Numbered from the stretch's first letter, positions 31,377 to 40,975 are shown. The stretch: 64,000 bases of DNA from Calidifontimicrobium sp035325925 (GCF_035325925.1 NZ_DAOKZA010000001.1:154276-218275); one strand, 5' to 3'. Numbers and translations: made by a program. The notes: generated by a model from the sequence alone, not told the origin.

Positions 31377-33020
31377 ATGGCAGACGAACGCGCGAGCGCC
31401 CCAGCGGCCCCGGTGGTCATCGTCGGCGCCGGCCTCGCAGGGCTGACGGTGGCGCTGCAACTGGCCGACCGCCATCCGGTGGTCGTGCTCGCCAAGCGCG
31501 ACCGCCACGAAGGCGCCACCGCCTGGGCTCAGGGCGGCATCGTCGGTGTGCTCGGCTCGGACGACAGCGTCGAGTCGCACGTGCGCGACACGCGCGACGC
31601 CGGCGCCGGGCTGGTCGACGAGCACACCGCCCGCTTCGTCGCCGAGCACAGCGCGCAGGCCGTCGAGTGGCTGGTCGCTCAGGGCGTGCCGTTCTCGCCG
31701 GACCCGGCCGGTCCGCTGGGGCTGCATCTGACACGCGAGGGCGGGCACGCGGTGCGCCGCATCGCGCATGCCGCCGACGCCACCGGGCACGCGATCCACG
31801 AGTCGCTGCTCGCGCGCGCGCAGGCGCACCCGAACATCGAGCTGCGCGAGCGCTGGATGGCCGTCGACCTGATCACCTCGCGCCTGCTGCGCCGCGACGA
31901 GCCGCCGCGCTGCTACGGCGTGTACGCGCTCGACATCGACCGCCACCGCGTCGAGACGCTGCCGGCCGCCGCGGTGGTGCTGGCCACCGGCGGCGTCGGC
32001 AAGGTCTACCGCTACACCAGCAACCCCGACACCGCCACGGGCGACGGCATCGCGATGGCCTGGCGCGCCGGCTGCCGGGTGGGCAACATGGAGTTCATCC
32101 AGTTCCACCCGACCTGCCTGTACCACCCGCAGGAGCGCAGCTTCCTGATCACCGAGGCGCTGCGCGGCGAGGGCGCCAAGCTGCGCCTGCCCAGCGGCGA
32201 CGCGGGCGACGACGGCTCGCCGTGGGGGCCGCGTTTCATGCCGGCGCACGACGAGCGCGCCGAACTCGCGCCGCGCGACATCGTCGCGCGTGCGATCGAC
32301 TTCGAGATGAAAAAACACGGCCTGGACCACGTGTGGCTCGACGCCACCGCGCTCGGTGAGGCCTTCCTGAAGGCGCATTTCCCGACCATCCATGCGCGCT
32401 GTCTGGGGCTGGGCATCGACATCGCGCGCCAGCCGATCCCGGTGGTGCCGGCGGCGCACTACACCTGCGGCGGCGTCGTCACCGACCTCGACGGGCGCAC
32501 CGACGTGGTCGGGTTGTACGCCGTCGGCGAGACCACCTACACCGGACTGCACGGTGCGAACCGGCTGGCCAGCAACTCGCTGCTCGAGTGCGTCGTGCTC
32601 GGCCACAGCTGCGCATCGCACATCCTCGCGAAGCGACCGTGCGCGCTCGAACCGCTGCCGGCGTGGGACGAGAGCCAGGTCGAGGACGCCGACGAGCAGG
32701 TCGTGATCTCGCACAACTGGGACGAGCTGCGCCTGCTGATGTGGAACTACGTCGGCATCGTGCGCACGACCAAGCGGCTCGAACGCGCGCTGCACCGCAT
32801 CAACCTGCTCAAGAGCGAGATCGACGAGTACTACGCGAACTTCCGCGTCACGCGCGACCTGCTCGAGCTGCGCAACCTGGTCGACTGCGCGAAGCTCATC
32901 GTGCGCTCGGCGCTGCAGCGCCACGAGAGCCGCGGGCTGCACTTCAGCCGCGACTACCCGTACACGCTGCCGGTGAGTTTCCCGACGGTGCTGATCCGCA
33001 AGAACAACTGGCGCGGCTAG
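31377..33020 (+). CDS. nadB: L-aspartate oxidase
   Basis: 547 residues. N-terminal FAD-binding VVIVGAGLAGLTVALQLA, GATAWAQGGIVGVLG, HFVQFHPT-like NMEFIQFHPTCL, TEALRGEGAKL, HYTCGGVVTDLDGRTDVVGLYAVGE and the C-terminal RNLVDCAKLIVRSA. It oxidises aspartate to iminoaspartate for NAD synthesis. A TAGAAT hexamer sits 8 bases before ATG 31377, so the message may be nearly leaderless. nadA and nadC lie 0.4 kb beyond in the opposite direction. Confidence 0.94.
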   Translation: MADERASAPAAPVVIVGAGLAGLTVALQLADRHPVVVLAKRDRHEGATAWAQGGIVGVLGSDDSVESHVRDTRDAGAGLVDEHTARFVAEHSAQAVEWLVAQGVPFSPDPAGPLGLHLTREGGHAVRRIAHAADATGHAIHESLLARAQAHPNIELRERWMAVDLITSRLLRRDEPPRCYGVYALDIDRHRVETLPAAAVVLATGGVGKVYRYTSNPDTATGDGIAMAWRAGCRVGNMEFIQFHPTCLYHPQERSFLITEALRGEGAKLRLPSGDAGDDGSPWGPRFMPAHDERAELAPRDIVARAIDFEMKKHGLDHVWLDATALGEAFLKAHFPTIHARCLGLGIDIARQPIPVVPAAHYTCGGVVTDLDGRTDVVGLYAVGETTYTGLHGANRLASNSLLECVVLGHSCASHILAKRPCALEPLPAWDESQVEDADEQVVISHNWDELRLLMWNYVGIVRTTKRLERALHRINLLKSEIDEYYANFRVTRDLLELRNLVDCAKLIVRSALQRHESRGLHFSRDYPYTLPVSFPTVLIRKNNWRG

Positions 33021-33045
33021 CCACGCCGGGGCGGCTCGCGCCGCC

Positions 33046-33336
33046 TCAGTTGCGCGCGCCCATCAGCTCGCGCGCCTGCACGAACTCGAAGGCCCGCTGC
33101 ACCGCGTCGCGCAGCGCCTGTTCGTGCGCCAGCCGCTCGCGCTCGGAGCGGTAGAAGTGCAGGTCGGCGTCGTGGCGGATGTAGCGCGGCGGCAGCCGGT
33201 TCAGTGCGACGCAGGCGACGTCGGCGAGCAGGTCGCCGCGGCCGGCGAGCACCGGGAAGCGTGGCGCAGCGGCGCGCACCGCGTCGAACACCGCGGTCTC
33301 GTGGTGGTTGTGCACGCTGCTGAAGTCGTCGCTCAT
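33046..33336 (-). CDS. ComFB-family protein (late competence development)
   Basis: 96 residues: VHNHHETAVFDAVRAAAPRFP, LLADVACVALNRLPPRYIRHDADLHFY, then a helical tail with ERERLAHEQALRDAVQRAFEFV. The stretch VACVALNRLPPRYI is the ComFB signature. Several ComFB proteins in cyanobacteria and other bacteria bind cyclic dinucleotides; the role in betaproteobacteria is unknown. It lies between nadB and nadC. Confidence 0.8.
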   Translation of the reverse strand: MSDDFSSVHNHHETAVFDAVRAAAPRFPVLAGRGDLLADVACVALNRLPPRYIRHDADLHFYRSERERLAHEQALRDAVQRAFEFVQARELMGARN

Positions 33337-33463
33337 CGGGCCGGGGTTCGCGGGGCGGGGGGGACGCTGCGCAGGTTATCGGCCCGCGCGGCGGTGTGCG
33401 CGCGGCGCGGCCGCGCCGCCGTGACGGCCGTCACGCGTCGCCGGGGCCGGCCGACGGACGGCG

Positions 33464-34324
33464 TCAGCCCACCACGCGCAGCGAGAAGTCGACCGCGCGC
33501 ACGTCCTTCGTCAGGTGGCCGATCGAGATGCGGTCGACGCCGGTGGCCGCGATGTCGCGCAGCGCCTGCAGCGTGACGCCGCCCGAGACCTCGAGCAGCG
33601 CACGCCCGGCCGTCAGCGCCACCGCGGCGCGCATGCGTTCGAGGTCGAAGTTGTCCAGCAGCACGCTGGTCGCACCGGCGGCCAGCGCCTCGGCGAGCTG
33701 ATCGAGCGTTTCGACCTCGATCTGCACGTCGACGCCCGACTGCAGCGCGAACGCCTGCCGAAGTGCGGCCGTCACGCCGCCGGCCGCGGCAATGTGGTTC
33801 TCCTTGATCAGGATGCCGTGCCACAGCGCCAGCCGCTGGTTGTGGCCGCCGCCGACGCGCACCGCGTACTTCTGCGCCTGGCGCAGCCCGGGGATCGTCT
33901 TGCGCGTGTCGAGCACCGCGCAGCCGCGCGGGTTCGGGCTGGCGCCGTCGATCGCGCGCACGTGCGCGCGCGTGACGGTGGCGGTGCCCGACAGCAGTTG
34001 CAGGAAGTTCAGCGCCGGGCGCTCGGCGCTGAGCAGCGCGCGCGCGTCGGCGTCGATCTCGCAGACCACGTCGCCGCGTGTCGACTCGGCGCCCTCGTCG
34101 AGGTGCCAGGCGATGCGCGCGCCGGGGTCGAGCGCGAGCACGCAGCCGTCGAACCAGTCGCGCCCCGCGATCACCGCGGCCTCGCGCACGACCACGCGCG
34201 CGCGCGAACGCTGTCCGGCGGCCACCAGCATCGCGGTCCAGTCGCCGGTGCCGATGTCCTCGGCCAGCGCGTCGCGGATGTTGCGTGCGCGCGCCTCGGC
34301 GAGCGTCTCGTTGCGGTCGAACAT
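33464..34324 (-). CDS. nadC: Nicotinate-nucleotide pyrophosphorylase (carboxylating)
   Basis: 286 residues, standard length. It contains ALAEDIGTGDWTA, LNFLQLLSGTATVTR, LDTRKTIPGLRQAQKYAVRVGGGHNQRL, ILIKENHI, IEVETLDQL and the final substrate-binding ISIGHLTKD. It converts quinolinate plus PRPP to NaMN. The stop of nadA overlaps its start by 4 bases (ATGA), so it is co-translated with nadA. Confidence 0.95.
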   Translation of the reverse strand: MFDRNETLAEARARNIRDALAEDIGTGDWTAMLVAAGQRSRARVVVREAAVIAGRDWFDGCVLALDPGARIAWHLDEGAESTRGDVVCEIDADARALLSAERPALNFLQLLSGTATVTRAHVRAIDGASPNPRGCAVLDTRKTIPGLRQAQKYAVRVGGGHNQRLALWHGILIKENHIAAAGGVTAALRQAFALQSGVDVQIEVETLDQLAEALAAGATSVLLDNFDLERMRAAVALTAGRALLEVSGGVTLQALRDIAATGVDRISIGHLTKDVRAVDFSLRVVG

Positions 34325-35439
34325 CACGCCGCGCCGATGTGCGGCACGAAGCCGCTGCGCGGCTGCGCGATGGCCTGCGGGTGCTTCGCCACGAAGTCGA
34401 GCATGCGCTCGATGCAGCCCAGCGCCTGCGAGCGGGTCGGCTCGGGCACGACGATCTCGCCGCTGCCGGTCTCGAGGCAGGCCACGACGCCCTGCAGCGC
34501 GTTCATTGCCATCCACGGGCAGTGCGCGCAGCTCTTGCAGGTCGCGCTGTTGCCGGCGGTGGGTGCCTCGATCAGCGTCTTGTCGGGTGCGAGCTGACGC
34601 ATGCGGTGGAACATGCCGTTGTCGGTGGCGACGATGTACTCCTTGGCCCGGCCGTCGACCACCGCCTTGAGCAGCTGCGACGTCGAGCCGACCACGTGCG
34701 CCTGCGCGACCACGCTGTCGGGCGACTCGGGATGCACGAGGATCATCGCGTCGGGATGCTGCTTCTTCAGCAGGTCGAGCTCGATGCCCTTGAACTCGTC
34801 GTGCACGATGCACGCGCCGTTCCACATCAGCATGTCGGCGCCGGTCTGGTGCTGCACGTAGCGGCCCAGGTGGCGGTCGGGCGCCCACAGCACCTTCTCG
34901 CCGCGCTCCTTCAGGTGCTGCACGATCGCCAGCGCGCACGAGCTGGTGACCATCCAGTCGGCGCGCGCCTTGACCGCGGCGCTGGTGTTGGCGTAGACGA
35001 CCACGGTGCGCTCGGGGTGCGCGTCGCAGAACGCCGCGAAGTCCTCGATCGGGCAGCCCAGGTCGAGCGAGCAGGTGGCGTCGAGGTCGGGCATCAGCAC
35101 GCGCTTGTCGGGGCTGAGGATCTTCGCGGTCTCGCCCATGAAACGCACGCCGGCGACGACCAGCGTGCGCGCCGGTTGGTCGCGGCCGAAACGCGCCATC
35201 TCGAGCGAGTCGGCGACGATGCCACCGGTCTCGAGCGCGAGGTCCTGCACGTCGCCGTCGACGTAGTAGTGGGCCACCAGCACGGCGTCGTGCGCCTTCA
35301 GCAGCGCCGCGGCGCGCGCCCTGGCGGCGTCGCGTTCGGCCGGGCCGAGCACCGCGGGCACCTTGGCCCAGGCGTACGCGGTGCAGCTGTGGCCCTCGGC
35401 GTCGGGCTTGGTGAAGTCGTAGAGCTTGGCGGTCGTCAT
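34324..35439 (-). CDS. nadA: Quinolinate synthase
   Basis: 371 residues of the long NadA type. VAHYYVDGDVQDLALE, GVRFMGETAKIL, DLDATCSLDLGCP, VVYANTSAAVKA, MFHRMRQLAPDKTLIEAPT and the [4Fe-4S] cysteines in CSLDLGC and CKSCAHCPWM are visible. It condenses iminoaspartate with dihydroxyacetone phosphate. It is upstream of nadC, and nadB on the opposite strand completes the de novo NAD pathway. Confidence 0.95.
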   Translation of the reverse strand: MTTAKLYDFTKPDAEGHSCTAYAWAKVPAVLGPAERDAARARAAALLKAHDAVLVAHYYVDGDVQDLALETGGIVADSLEMARFGRDQPARTLVVAGVRFMGETAKILSPDKRVLMPDLDATCSLDLGCPIEDFAAFCDAHPERTVVVYANTSAAVKARADWMVTSSCALAIVQHLKERGEKVLWAPDRHLGRYVQHQTGADMLMWNGACIVHDEFKGIELDLLKKQHPDAMILVHPESPDSVVAQAHVVGSTSQLLKAVVDGRAKEYIVATDNGMFHRMRQLAPDKTLIEAPTAGNSATCKSCAHCPWMAMNALQGVVACLETGSGEIVVPEPTRSQALGCIERMLDFVAKHPQAIAQPRSGFVPHIGAA

Positions 35440-35470
35440 GGCGCAATGGTAGTCCTGCAGCGTCGCCGGG

Positions 35471-36355
35471 TCAGCCGCTGCGGAAGAACTGCCGCGGCGG
35501 GGTGCCGACCGAGCGGCGCACCATCGCGCTGAACGCGCTGGCGCTCGCGTAGCCGAGCTCGGCGGCGATCAGCCGCATCGGCAGGCCCTGCGCGGCCAGC
35601 GTCATCGCGCGGCCGAGCAGCACCTGCTGACGCCAGGCGCCGAAGCTGGTGCCCAGCTCGTCGCGGAACCGACGTGCGACGGTGCGCTCGCTCGCGCCGA
35701 CCGCCGCCGCCCAGCCGGCCAGCGTCGCGTGGCGCGCCGGCTCGTCGAGCACCGCACGGCACAGCGCGCGCAGCCGCCGGTCGCGCGGCAGCGCGATGCC
35801 CAGCGGCAGCGGCCTTGCGCGGCGCAACTCGTCGAGCGCCAGCTCGCCGAGCCGGCGCTCGCGCGCCAGGTCGGCACCGGGGCGTGCGGCATCGTCGGCG
35901 TCGATGTCCATCTGCAGCACCAGTTCGCGCAGCAAAGGGGAGACCTCGAGCACGCGGCACGCGCGCCACGCCTCGCGCTGCGCCCGCGGCACGCCGGGGC
36001 CGGCCTCGCCGTCGGGCTGGTGCACGTACAGCGTGCGCAGCTCCGCGGCCTCGACCACCGTCACCGCGTGTTCGATGCCCGGCGGGATCCAGATCGCGCG
36101 CCAGCTCGGCACCAGGTAGGTGGCGTCCTGCGCGGTGATGCGCGCGACGCCGGCCACCGCGATCGCGACCTGCGCCCAGGGGTGGCGGTGCGGCTGGATC
36201 TCGCTGTCGGGGTCGAGCCGGCGCGCCTTCGCGCGCACCGGACGCGCCGGCGTCGGCGCATACAGCGCCGGCTCGACGGGCGCCAGCGTGGCGCGCGGTG
36301 CAGCGATGCCGTGCGGGGGCGACGGCGCGCGCCGGCAAGGTGCGGGTCGGGCCAT
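35471..36355 (-). CDS. AraC-family transcriptional regulator with cupin sensor domain
   Basis: 294 residues. The N-terminal cupin-type sensor (IQPHRHPWAQVAIAVAG, WIPPGIEHAV) precedes the AraC DNA-binding domain, with LAGWAAAVGASERTVARRF and LRLIAAELGYASASAFSAMVRRSVGTPPRQF as the two helix-turn-helix parts. It is divergent from an MFS transporter gene across 130 bases, the classical arrangement for a local AraC-controlled exporter. The ligand cannot be read from the sequence. Confidence 0.85.
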   Translation of the reverse strand: MARPAPCRRAPSPPHGIAAPRATLAPVEPALYAPTPARPVRAKARRLDPDSEIQPHRHPWAQVAIAVAGVARITAQDATYLVPSWRAIWIPPGIEHAVTVVEAAELRTLYVHQPDGEAGPGVPRAQREAWRACRVLEVSPLLRELVLQMDIDADDAARPGADLARERRLGELALDELRRARPLPLGIALPRDRRLRALCRAVLDEPARHATLAGWAAAVGASERTVARRFRDELGTSFGAWRQQVLLGRAMTLAAQGLPMRLIAAELGYASASAFSAMVRRSVGTPPRQFFRSG

Positions 36356-36485
36356 GGGGTGCAGCGGGGGGTGCCCGGGGCGGTGGGGTCGGTGCTGGCT
36401 GCAATTCGACAGCACTTGACGCTCTATCGTAACTGCGACCGCCACCGCGCGCCTACGATGCGCGCATTGCCTGCCGCCGGCCGAC

Positions 36486-37706
36486 ATGACCACGCTCACC
36501 GCCCCGACCCCGCTGCGCCGCGACGCCTCGACGATCGGCTTGGTCAGCGTCGCGCACGGCGTGTCGCACTTCTGCCAGCTGGTCGTGCCGCCGCTGTTCC
36601 CGTGGCTCGGCGCCGCGTTCGCGCTGAGCAACACGCAGCTCGGGCTGCTGCTGTCGGTGTTCTTCGTCGTCTCGTGCGTCGGCCAGGCGCTGGCGGGTTT
36701 TGTCGTCGACCGCCACGGCGCGCAGCGCGTGCTGTTCGGCGGGTTGGCGCTGCTGGGTGTCGCCGCGCTCGGCCTGGCGGCGAGCCCGTCGTATCCGGTG
36801 ATGCTGTTGTTCATGGCGGTGGCCGGGCTGGGCAACTGCGTGTTCCACCCGGTCGACTTCTCGATCCTCAACGCACGCGTCAGCACGCCGCGGCTGGGTC
36901 ACGCCTACGCGGCACACGGCATCTCGGGCAACCTGGGCTGGGCGCTGGCGCCGGTGTTCGTCGTCGGCATCGCGCATGCCAGCGGATCGTGGCGCGCCGC
37001 GCTGGCCGCGGTGGCGGCGGTCGTCGCCGCGGTGCTGCTGCTGCTGTGGCTGCGGCGCGACGCGCTGCAGGTCGCGCCGGTGGCGCGAGCGGCGCATGGC
37101 GCGGGCGATGGCGGCAGTCTCGCGTTCCTGCGGCTGCGGGCGGTGTGGGCCTGCTTCGCGTTCTTCCTGGTGTTCGCGGTGGCGCTGGGTGGCATCCAGA
37201 GCTTCGCGCCGGCGGCCGCCGGCGCGCTGTTCGGCGTGCCGGCGGCGCAGGTGGCGATCTGCCTGTCGATCTACATGGCCACCGCGGCGGCCGGCATGGT
37301 GGTCGGCGGCCACCTGGTGCGCGACCCGCAGCGCAGCGCGCGCATCGCCGCCGCGGGCTTCGGCGCGGCGGCGACGGTGTCGTTGCTGATCGCCTTCGGC
37401 GACTGGTCGGCGACGACGGTGCCGCTGCTGTTCGGCGTGATGGGGCTGGGCGCCGGCATCGCCGGCCCGTCGCGCGACCTGCTGGTCAAGCAGGCGACGC
37501 CGGCCGGCGCCACCGGACGCGTCTACGGCGTCGTCTACTCGGGCCTCGACGTCGGCTTGACCGTCGCGCCGCTGGTGTTCGGCGCGCTGATGGACGCCGG
37601 TGCGCACCGCGAGGTGTGGGTCGGCGTGGCACTGATGCAGGCGCTGCTGGTGGTCACCGCGTTCAACGTGAAACGCAATGCGCGTGCGGCGGTGGCCGCG
37701 GCCTGA
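36486..37706 (+). CDS. MFS transporter
   Basis: 406 residues with about 12 predicted membrane spans and no long loops. Signatures include GFVVDRHGAQRVLFGGLALLG (A-type motif), and VFHPVDFSILNARV with HGISGNLGW, typical of the YfkF/FSR-like drug-efflux branch where NxxH-D motifs recur. It is divergent from the AraC regulator and convergent with the isomerase/epimerase gene. Likely exporter or small-molecule permease controlled by the AraC protein; the substrate is unknown. Confidence 0.85.
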   Translation: MTTLTAPTPLRRDASTIGLVSVAHGVSHFCQLVVPPLFPWLGAAFALSNTQLGLLLSVFFVVSCVGQALAGFVVDRHGAQRVLFGGLALLGVAALGLAASPSYPVMLLFMAVAGLGNCVFHPVDFSILNARVSTPRLGHAYAAHGISGNLGWALAPVFVVGIAHASGSWRAALAAVAAVVAAVLLLLWLRRDALQVAPVARAAHGAGDGGSLAFLRLRAVWACFAFFLVFAVALGGIQSFAPAAAGALFGVPAAQVAICLSIYMATAAAGMVVGGHLVRDPQRSARIAAAGFGAAATVSLLIAFGDWSATTVPLLFGVMGLGAGIAGPSRDLLVKQATPAGATGRVYGVVYSGLDVGLTVAPLVFGALMDAGAHREVWVGVALMQALLVVTAFNVKRNARAAVAAA

Positions 37707-37718
37707 ACCGCCGGCGAG

Positions 37719-38597
37719 TCAGACGCAGCGGCGGTGGCGCTCGATGCAGGTGTCGAGCACCTCACCGCCGTCGCGCAGCCACCAGTCGCGCGACGAGAAG
37801 ATCTCGACCTCGCTGTAGCCGGCGTAGCCCTGCGCCTCGACGCACGCGCGCACGGCGCGGATGTCGATCACGCCGTCGCCCATCATGCCGCGGTCCTCGA
37901 GCAGGTCGCGCGTGGGCACCCGCCAGTCGCACACGTGCAGCGCGAGCAGCCGCAGGCGACCGGCGCGCTCGATCATCGCCGGCAGCTTCGGGTCCCACCA
38001 GACGTGGTACAGGTCGACAGCGACGCCCAGCGCGCCGCTGCGCGCCGCATCGAGCGTGTCGCACAGGTCCAGTGCCTGCTCGAGCGTGTTGACGCAGGCG
38101 CGGTCGGCCGCGTACATCGGGTGCAGCGGCTCGATGGCCAGCGGCATGCCGCGCTCGCGTGCATCGGCGAGCAGCGCGGCGATGCCCTCGGCGACCTGCG
38201 CGCGCGCGCCGGCGAGGTCCTTGTGCGCCGGGTGGCCAGCCAGCGCGCCCGGCAGGCCGCCGACCACGAGCACCAGGCACGCGGCGCCGAGTTCGCAGGC
38301 TTCGTCGAGCGCGCGCCGGTTGTCGTCGCGTGCCGCGTCGCGGCCGGCGGCGTCGGCATGCGTGAACATGCCACCGCGGCAGTAGCCCGACAGTTCGAGG
38401 CCGTGGGCACGGATCGCGCGCGCGGTGGCGGCAAGGCCGGCGGCGTGCACCTGGTCGCGCCACGGCGAGACCGCGCGGATGCCACGCGCCGCGCAGGCGT
38501 CGAGGATGTCGAGCAGCGGCCAGTCCTGGCCGCGCTGCCGTCGCACCGTCGCGGTGTTGATCGACAGCCAGCGGTGGTCGGCGGTGAAGTCCCTCAC
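37719..38597 (-). CDS. Sugar phosphate isomerase/epimerase-like TIM-barrel protein
   Basis: 292 residues of the AP-endonuclease-2/xylose-isomerase-like TIM-barrel superfamily. Metal-site candidates are the glutamate in PLAIEPLHP, the Asp/His of VDLYHVWWDP, the His in ALHVCDWR, and the glutamate in YSEVEIFSSRDWW. It is last in a minus-strand operon: dioxygenase, Gfo/Idh/MocA, DUF993, then this gene 4 bases later. The same kind of triad occurs together elsewhere, suggesting successive steps on one polyol or sugar acid. Confidence 0.8.
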   Translation of the reverse strand: MRDFTADHRWLSINTATVRRQRGQDWPLLDILDACAARGIRAVSPWRDQVHAAGLAATARAIRAHGLELSGYCRGGMFTHADAAGRDAARDDNRRALDEACELGAACLVLVVGGLPGALAGHPAHKDLAGARAQVAEGIAALLADARERGMPLAIEPLHPMYAADRACVNTLEQALDLCDTLDAARSGALGVAVDLYHVWWDPKLPAMIERAGRLRLLALHVCDWRVPTRDLLEDRGMMGDGVIDIRAVRACVEAQGYAGYSEVEIFSSRDWWLRDGGEVLDTCIERHRRCV

Positions 38598-38601
38598 GCG
38601 T

Positions 38602-39804
38602 TCACCCCGCGTCGACGCCGTGCAGCGCCAGCAGGTGGCGCATGCGCGCCACGGCCAGCTCGGGCTGCTCGATCAGCCCGGCGGCATCGGCCAGCCGGAA
38701 CAGCTCGGCCAGGTGCGGCAGCGAACGCGTGCTGTGCTGGCCGCCGACCATCACGAAGTGGTCCTGGTGGCCGTTGAGCCAGGCCATGAACACGACGCCG
38801 GTCTTGTAGAAGCGCGTCGGCGCCCGGAAGATGTGCCGCGACAGCGGCACCGTCGGCGCGAGGATCGCGTGGAAGCGTGCCGCGTCGCCGGTGGCCAGCG
38901 CGGCCAATGCGGCGCTGGCCGCCGGCGCGATGGCGTCGAAGATGCCCAGCAGCGCGTCGCTGTGGTGCCGGTTGGCGGGCTCGCCCGAAGCGCCGCGCGG
39001 CGCGTCGCCGGCGATCAGCTCGGCGTAGTTGAAGTCGTCGCCGGTGTACATGCGCACGCCCGGCGGCAGCCGGCGGCGCATGCGGATCTCGGCGTCCTTG
39101 TCGAGCAGCGAGATCTTGATGCCGTCGACCTTGTCGGCATGGGCGGCGATCACGCCCAGCGCGGTGTCCATCGCCGCGTCGACGTCGGTGCTGCCCCAGT
39201 AACCCTTCAGCGCGGGGTCGAACATGTCGCCGAGCCAGTGCAGGATCACCGGCTGGCGTGCCTGGCCGAGCACGCGGTCGTAGACGCGTTCGTAGTCCGC
39301 GGGCCCCGTCGCGACCCGCGCCAGCGCGCGGCTGGCCATGACGATCAGCCGGCCGCCGAGCGCCTCGATGGCCGCCATCTGCTCCTCATAGGCGCGGATC
39401 ACGTCGTCGACGCCGCGCGCCGCGTCGGGCGCGAGGTGGTCGGTGCCGCAGCCGCTGGCCAGTCGCGCGCCGGGCAGGTCCCGCGCGGCGTCGATCGAAC
39501 GGCGGATCATTTCGAGCGAGGTCGGCCAGTCGAGCCCCATGCCGCGCTGCGCGGTGTCCATCGCCTCGGCGACGCCCAGGCCCATCGACCACAGCCGGCG
39601 CCGGTAGGCGACCGTCGCGTCCCAGTCGATCGCGCAGTCGAGCCAGGGGTCGATCGCCGCGCGCGCGTCGGCGACCACGTGCGCCGCGGAGTACGCGATG
39701 CGGTTGAGCTTCGTGCCCGGCGTGGCGGGCGTGAAGGCGCCGGGGCCGCGCAGCGTGTGGCGCTGCAGCGTGCGGCCGTCGGCGGTGGGCAGGTCGATGT
39801 GCAT
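38602..39804 (-). CDS. DUF993 family protein (dihydrodipicolinate-synthase-like)
   Basis: 400 residues matching the DUF993 family, a TIM-barrel group annotated as distant to DHDPS. Seen segments: KLNRIAYSAAHVVADARA, QPVILHWLGDMFDPALKGYWG, DKVDGIKISLLDKDAEIRMRR, GVRMYTGDDFNYAELI and RFYKTGVVFMAWLNGHQDHF. K in DGIKISLLD is at the place where DHDPS-type enzymes carry the Schiff-base lysine, so aldolase-like chemistry is plausible. No member that I know of has an assigned reaction. It lies 10 bases after the oxidoreductase gene. Confidence 0.8.
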   Translation of the reverse strand: MHIDLPTADGRTLQRHTLRGPGAFTPATPGTKLNRIAYSAAHVVADARAAIDPWLDCAIDWDATVAYRRRLWSMGLGVAEAMDTAQRGMGLDWPTSLEMIRRSIDAARDLPGARLASGCGTDHLAPDAARGVDDVIRAYEEQMAAIEALGGRLIVMASRALARVATGPADYERVYDRVLGQARQPVILHWLGDMFDPALKGYWGSTDVDAAMDTALGVIAAHADKVDGIKISLLDKDAEIRMRRRLPPGVRMYTGDDFNYAELIAGDAPRGASGEPANRHHSDALLGIFDAIAPAASAALAALATGDAARFHAILAPTVPLSRHIFRAPTRFYKTGVVFMAWLNGHQDHFVMVGGQHSTRSLPHLAELFRLADAAGLIEQPELAVARMRHLLALHGVDAG

Positions 39805-39814
39805 CGCCGCGGCC

Positions 39815-40975
39815 TCAGATCGACAGTGGCGGCACGTCGACCCAGCGGCGCTCGCGCCAGCTGCGCAGCGCCGCCTCGACCAGCTGCACGCCTTTGGCGC
39901 CCTCGGCGAGCGTCCAGCGGTAGGGCGCATCGGCGACGACGTGGCGGATGAACGCCTCCCACTGCAGCTTGAAGCCGTTGTCGTAGGTTTCGGTGTCGGG
40001 CACCTCCTGCCACTGCTCGAAGAAGTTCATCGACTGCTTGACATCGGGGTTCCACACCGGTCGCGGCGTGGCGACGCGGCTCTGCGCGCGGCAGCCCTGC
40101 AGGCCGGCCACCGCCGAGCCGTGCGTGCCGTCGACGTGGAAGGTCACCAGGTCGTCGCGGCGCACGCGCGTGGTCCACGAGCTGTTGACTTGCGCGACGA
40201 CGGGCTCGCCGTCGGGGCCCTCGAGCTGCAGCGTCGCGTAGGCGGCGTCGTCGGCGGTGGCCTCGTAAGGCCGGCCGGCCTCGTCCCAGCGCTGCGGGAC
40301 GTGCGTCGCGCCCAGGCACGACACCGAGCGCACCTGGCCGAACAGGTTGTCGAGCACGTAGCGCCAGTGGCACATCATGTCGAGGATGATGCCGCCGCCT
40401 TCCTCGGCGCGGTAGTTCCAGCTCGGGCGCTGGATCGGCTGCAGGTCGCCCTCGAACACCCAGTAGCCGAACTCGATGCGCACGCTGAGCATGCGGCCGA
40501 AGAAGCCGGCGCGGCGCAGCAGGTCGAGCTTGCGCAGCCCGGGCAGGAACAGCTTGTCCTGCACCGCGCCGTGTTTGACCCCGCTGGACTGCGCCAGCCT
40601 TGCGATCTCCACCGCCTCGCCCAGCTGCGTGGCCACCGGCTTCTCGCAGTACACGTGTTTGCCGGCGCGGATCGCCTTGGCCAGCAGCGCCGGTCGCATC
40701 TGCGTCGTGCCGGCGTCGAAGAACACCGTGTCGACGGGGTTGGCGAGTGCGGCGTCGAGGTCGGTGCTCCAGCGCTCGATGCCGTGCGCACGCGCCAGCG
40801 CCTCGATCTTGTCGGCGTTGCGGCCGACGAGGATCGGGTCGGGCATCACGCGCCGCCCGTCGGCGAGTGTGACGCCGCCCTGGTCGCGGATCGCGACGAT
40901 CGAGCGGACCAGGTGCTGGTTCATGCCCATGCGACCCGTGACCCCGTGCATCACGATGCCCAGACGTTCGGTCAT
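39815..40975 (-). CDS. Gfo/Idh/MocA-family NAD(P)-dependent oxidoreductase
   Basis: 386 residues. N-terminal Rossmann segment VMHGVTGRMGMNQHL, then the family hallmark HVYCEKPVAT, with a C-terminal alpha/beta domain (EGGGIILDMMCHWRYVLDNLFG carries the expected active-site His). Members oxidise hydroxyls of sugars, inositols and related polyols. It is the second gene of the operon headed by the dioxygenase, 43 bases downstream of it. Confidence 0.85.
   Translation of the reverse strand: MTERLGIVMHGVTGRMGMNQHLVRSIVAIRDQGGVTLADGRRVMPDPILVGRNADKIEALARAHGIERWSTDLDAALANPVDTVFFDAGTTQMRPALLAKAIRAGKHVYCEKPVATQLGEAVEIARLAQSSGVKHGAVQDKLFLPGLRKLDLLRRAGFFGRMLSVRIEFGYWVFEGDLQPIQRPSWNYRAEEGGGIILDMMCHWRYVLDNLFGQVRSVSCLGATHVPQRWDEAGRPYEATADDAAYATLQLEGPDGEPVVAQVNSSWTTRVRRDDLVTFHVDGTHGSAVAGLQGCRAQSRVATPRPVWNPDVKQSMNFFEQWQEVPDTETYDNGFKLQWEAFIRHVVADAPYRWTLAEGAKGVQLVEAALRSWRERRWVDVPPLSI

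Noticed and set aside
36356..36485. TetR-type operator in the AraC/MFS gap
   Set aside because: No TNNCC-N4-GGYKA repeat was found there, so this pair is kept outside the proposed TetR regulon.
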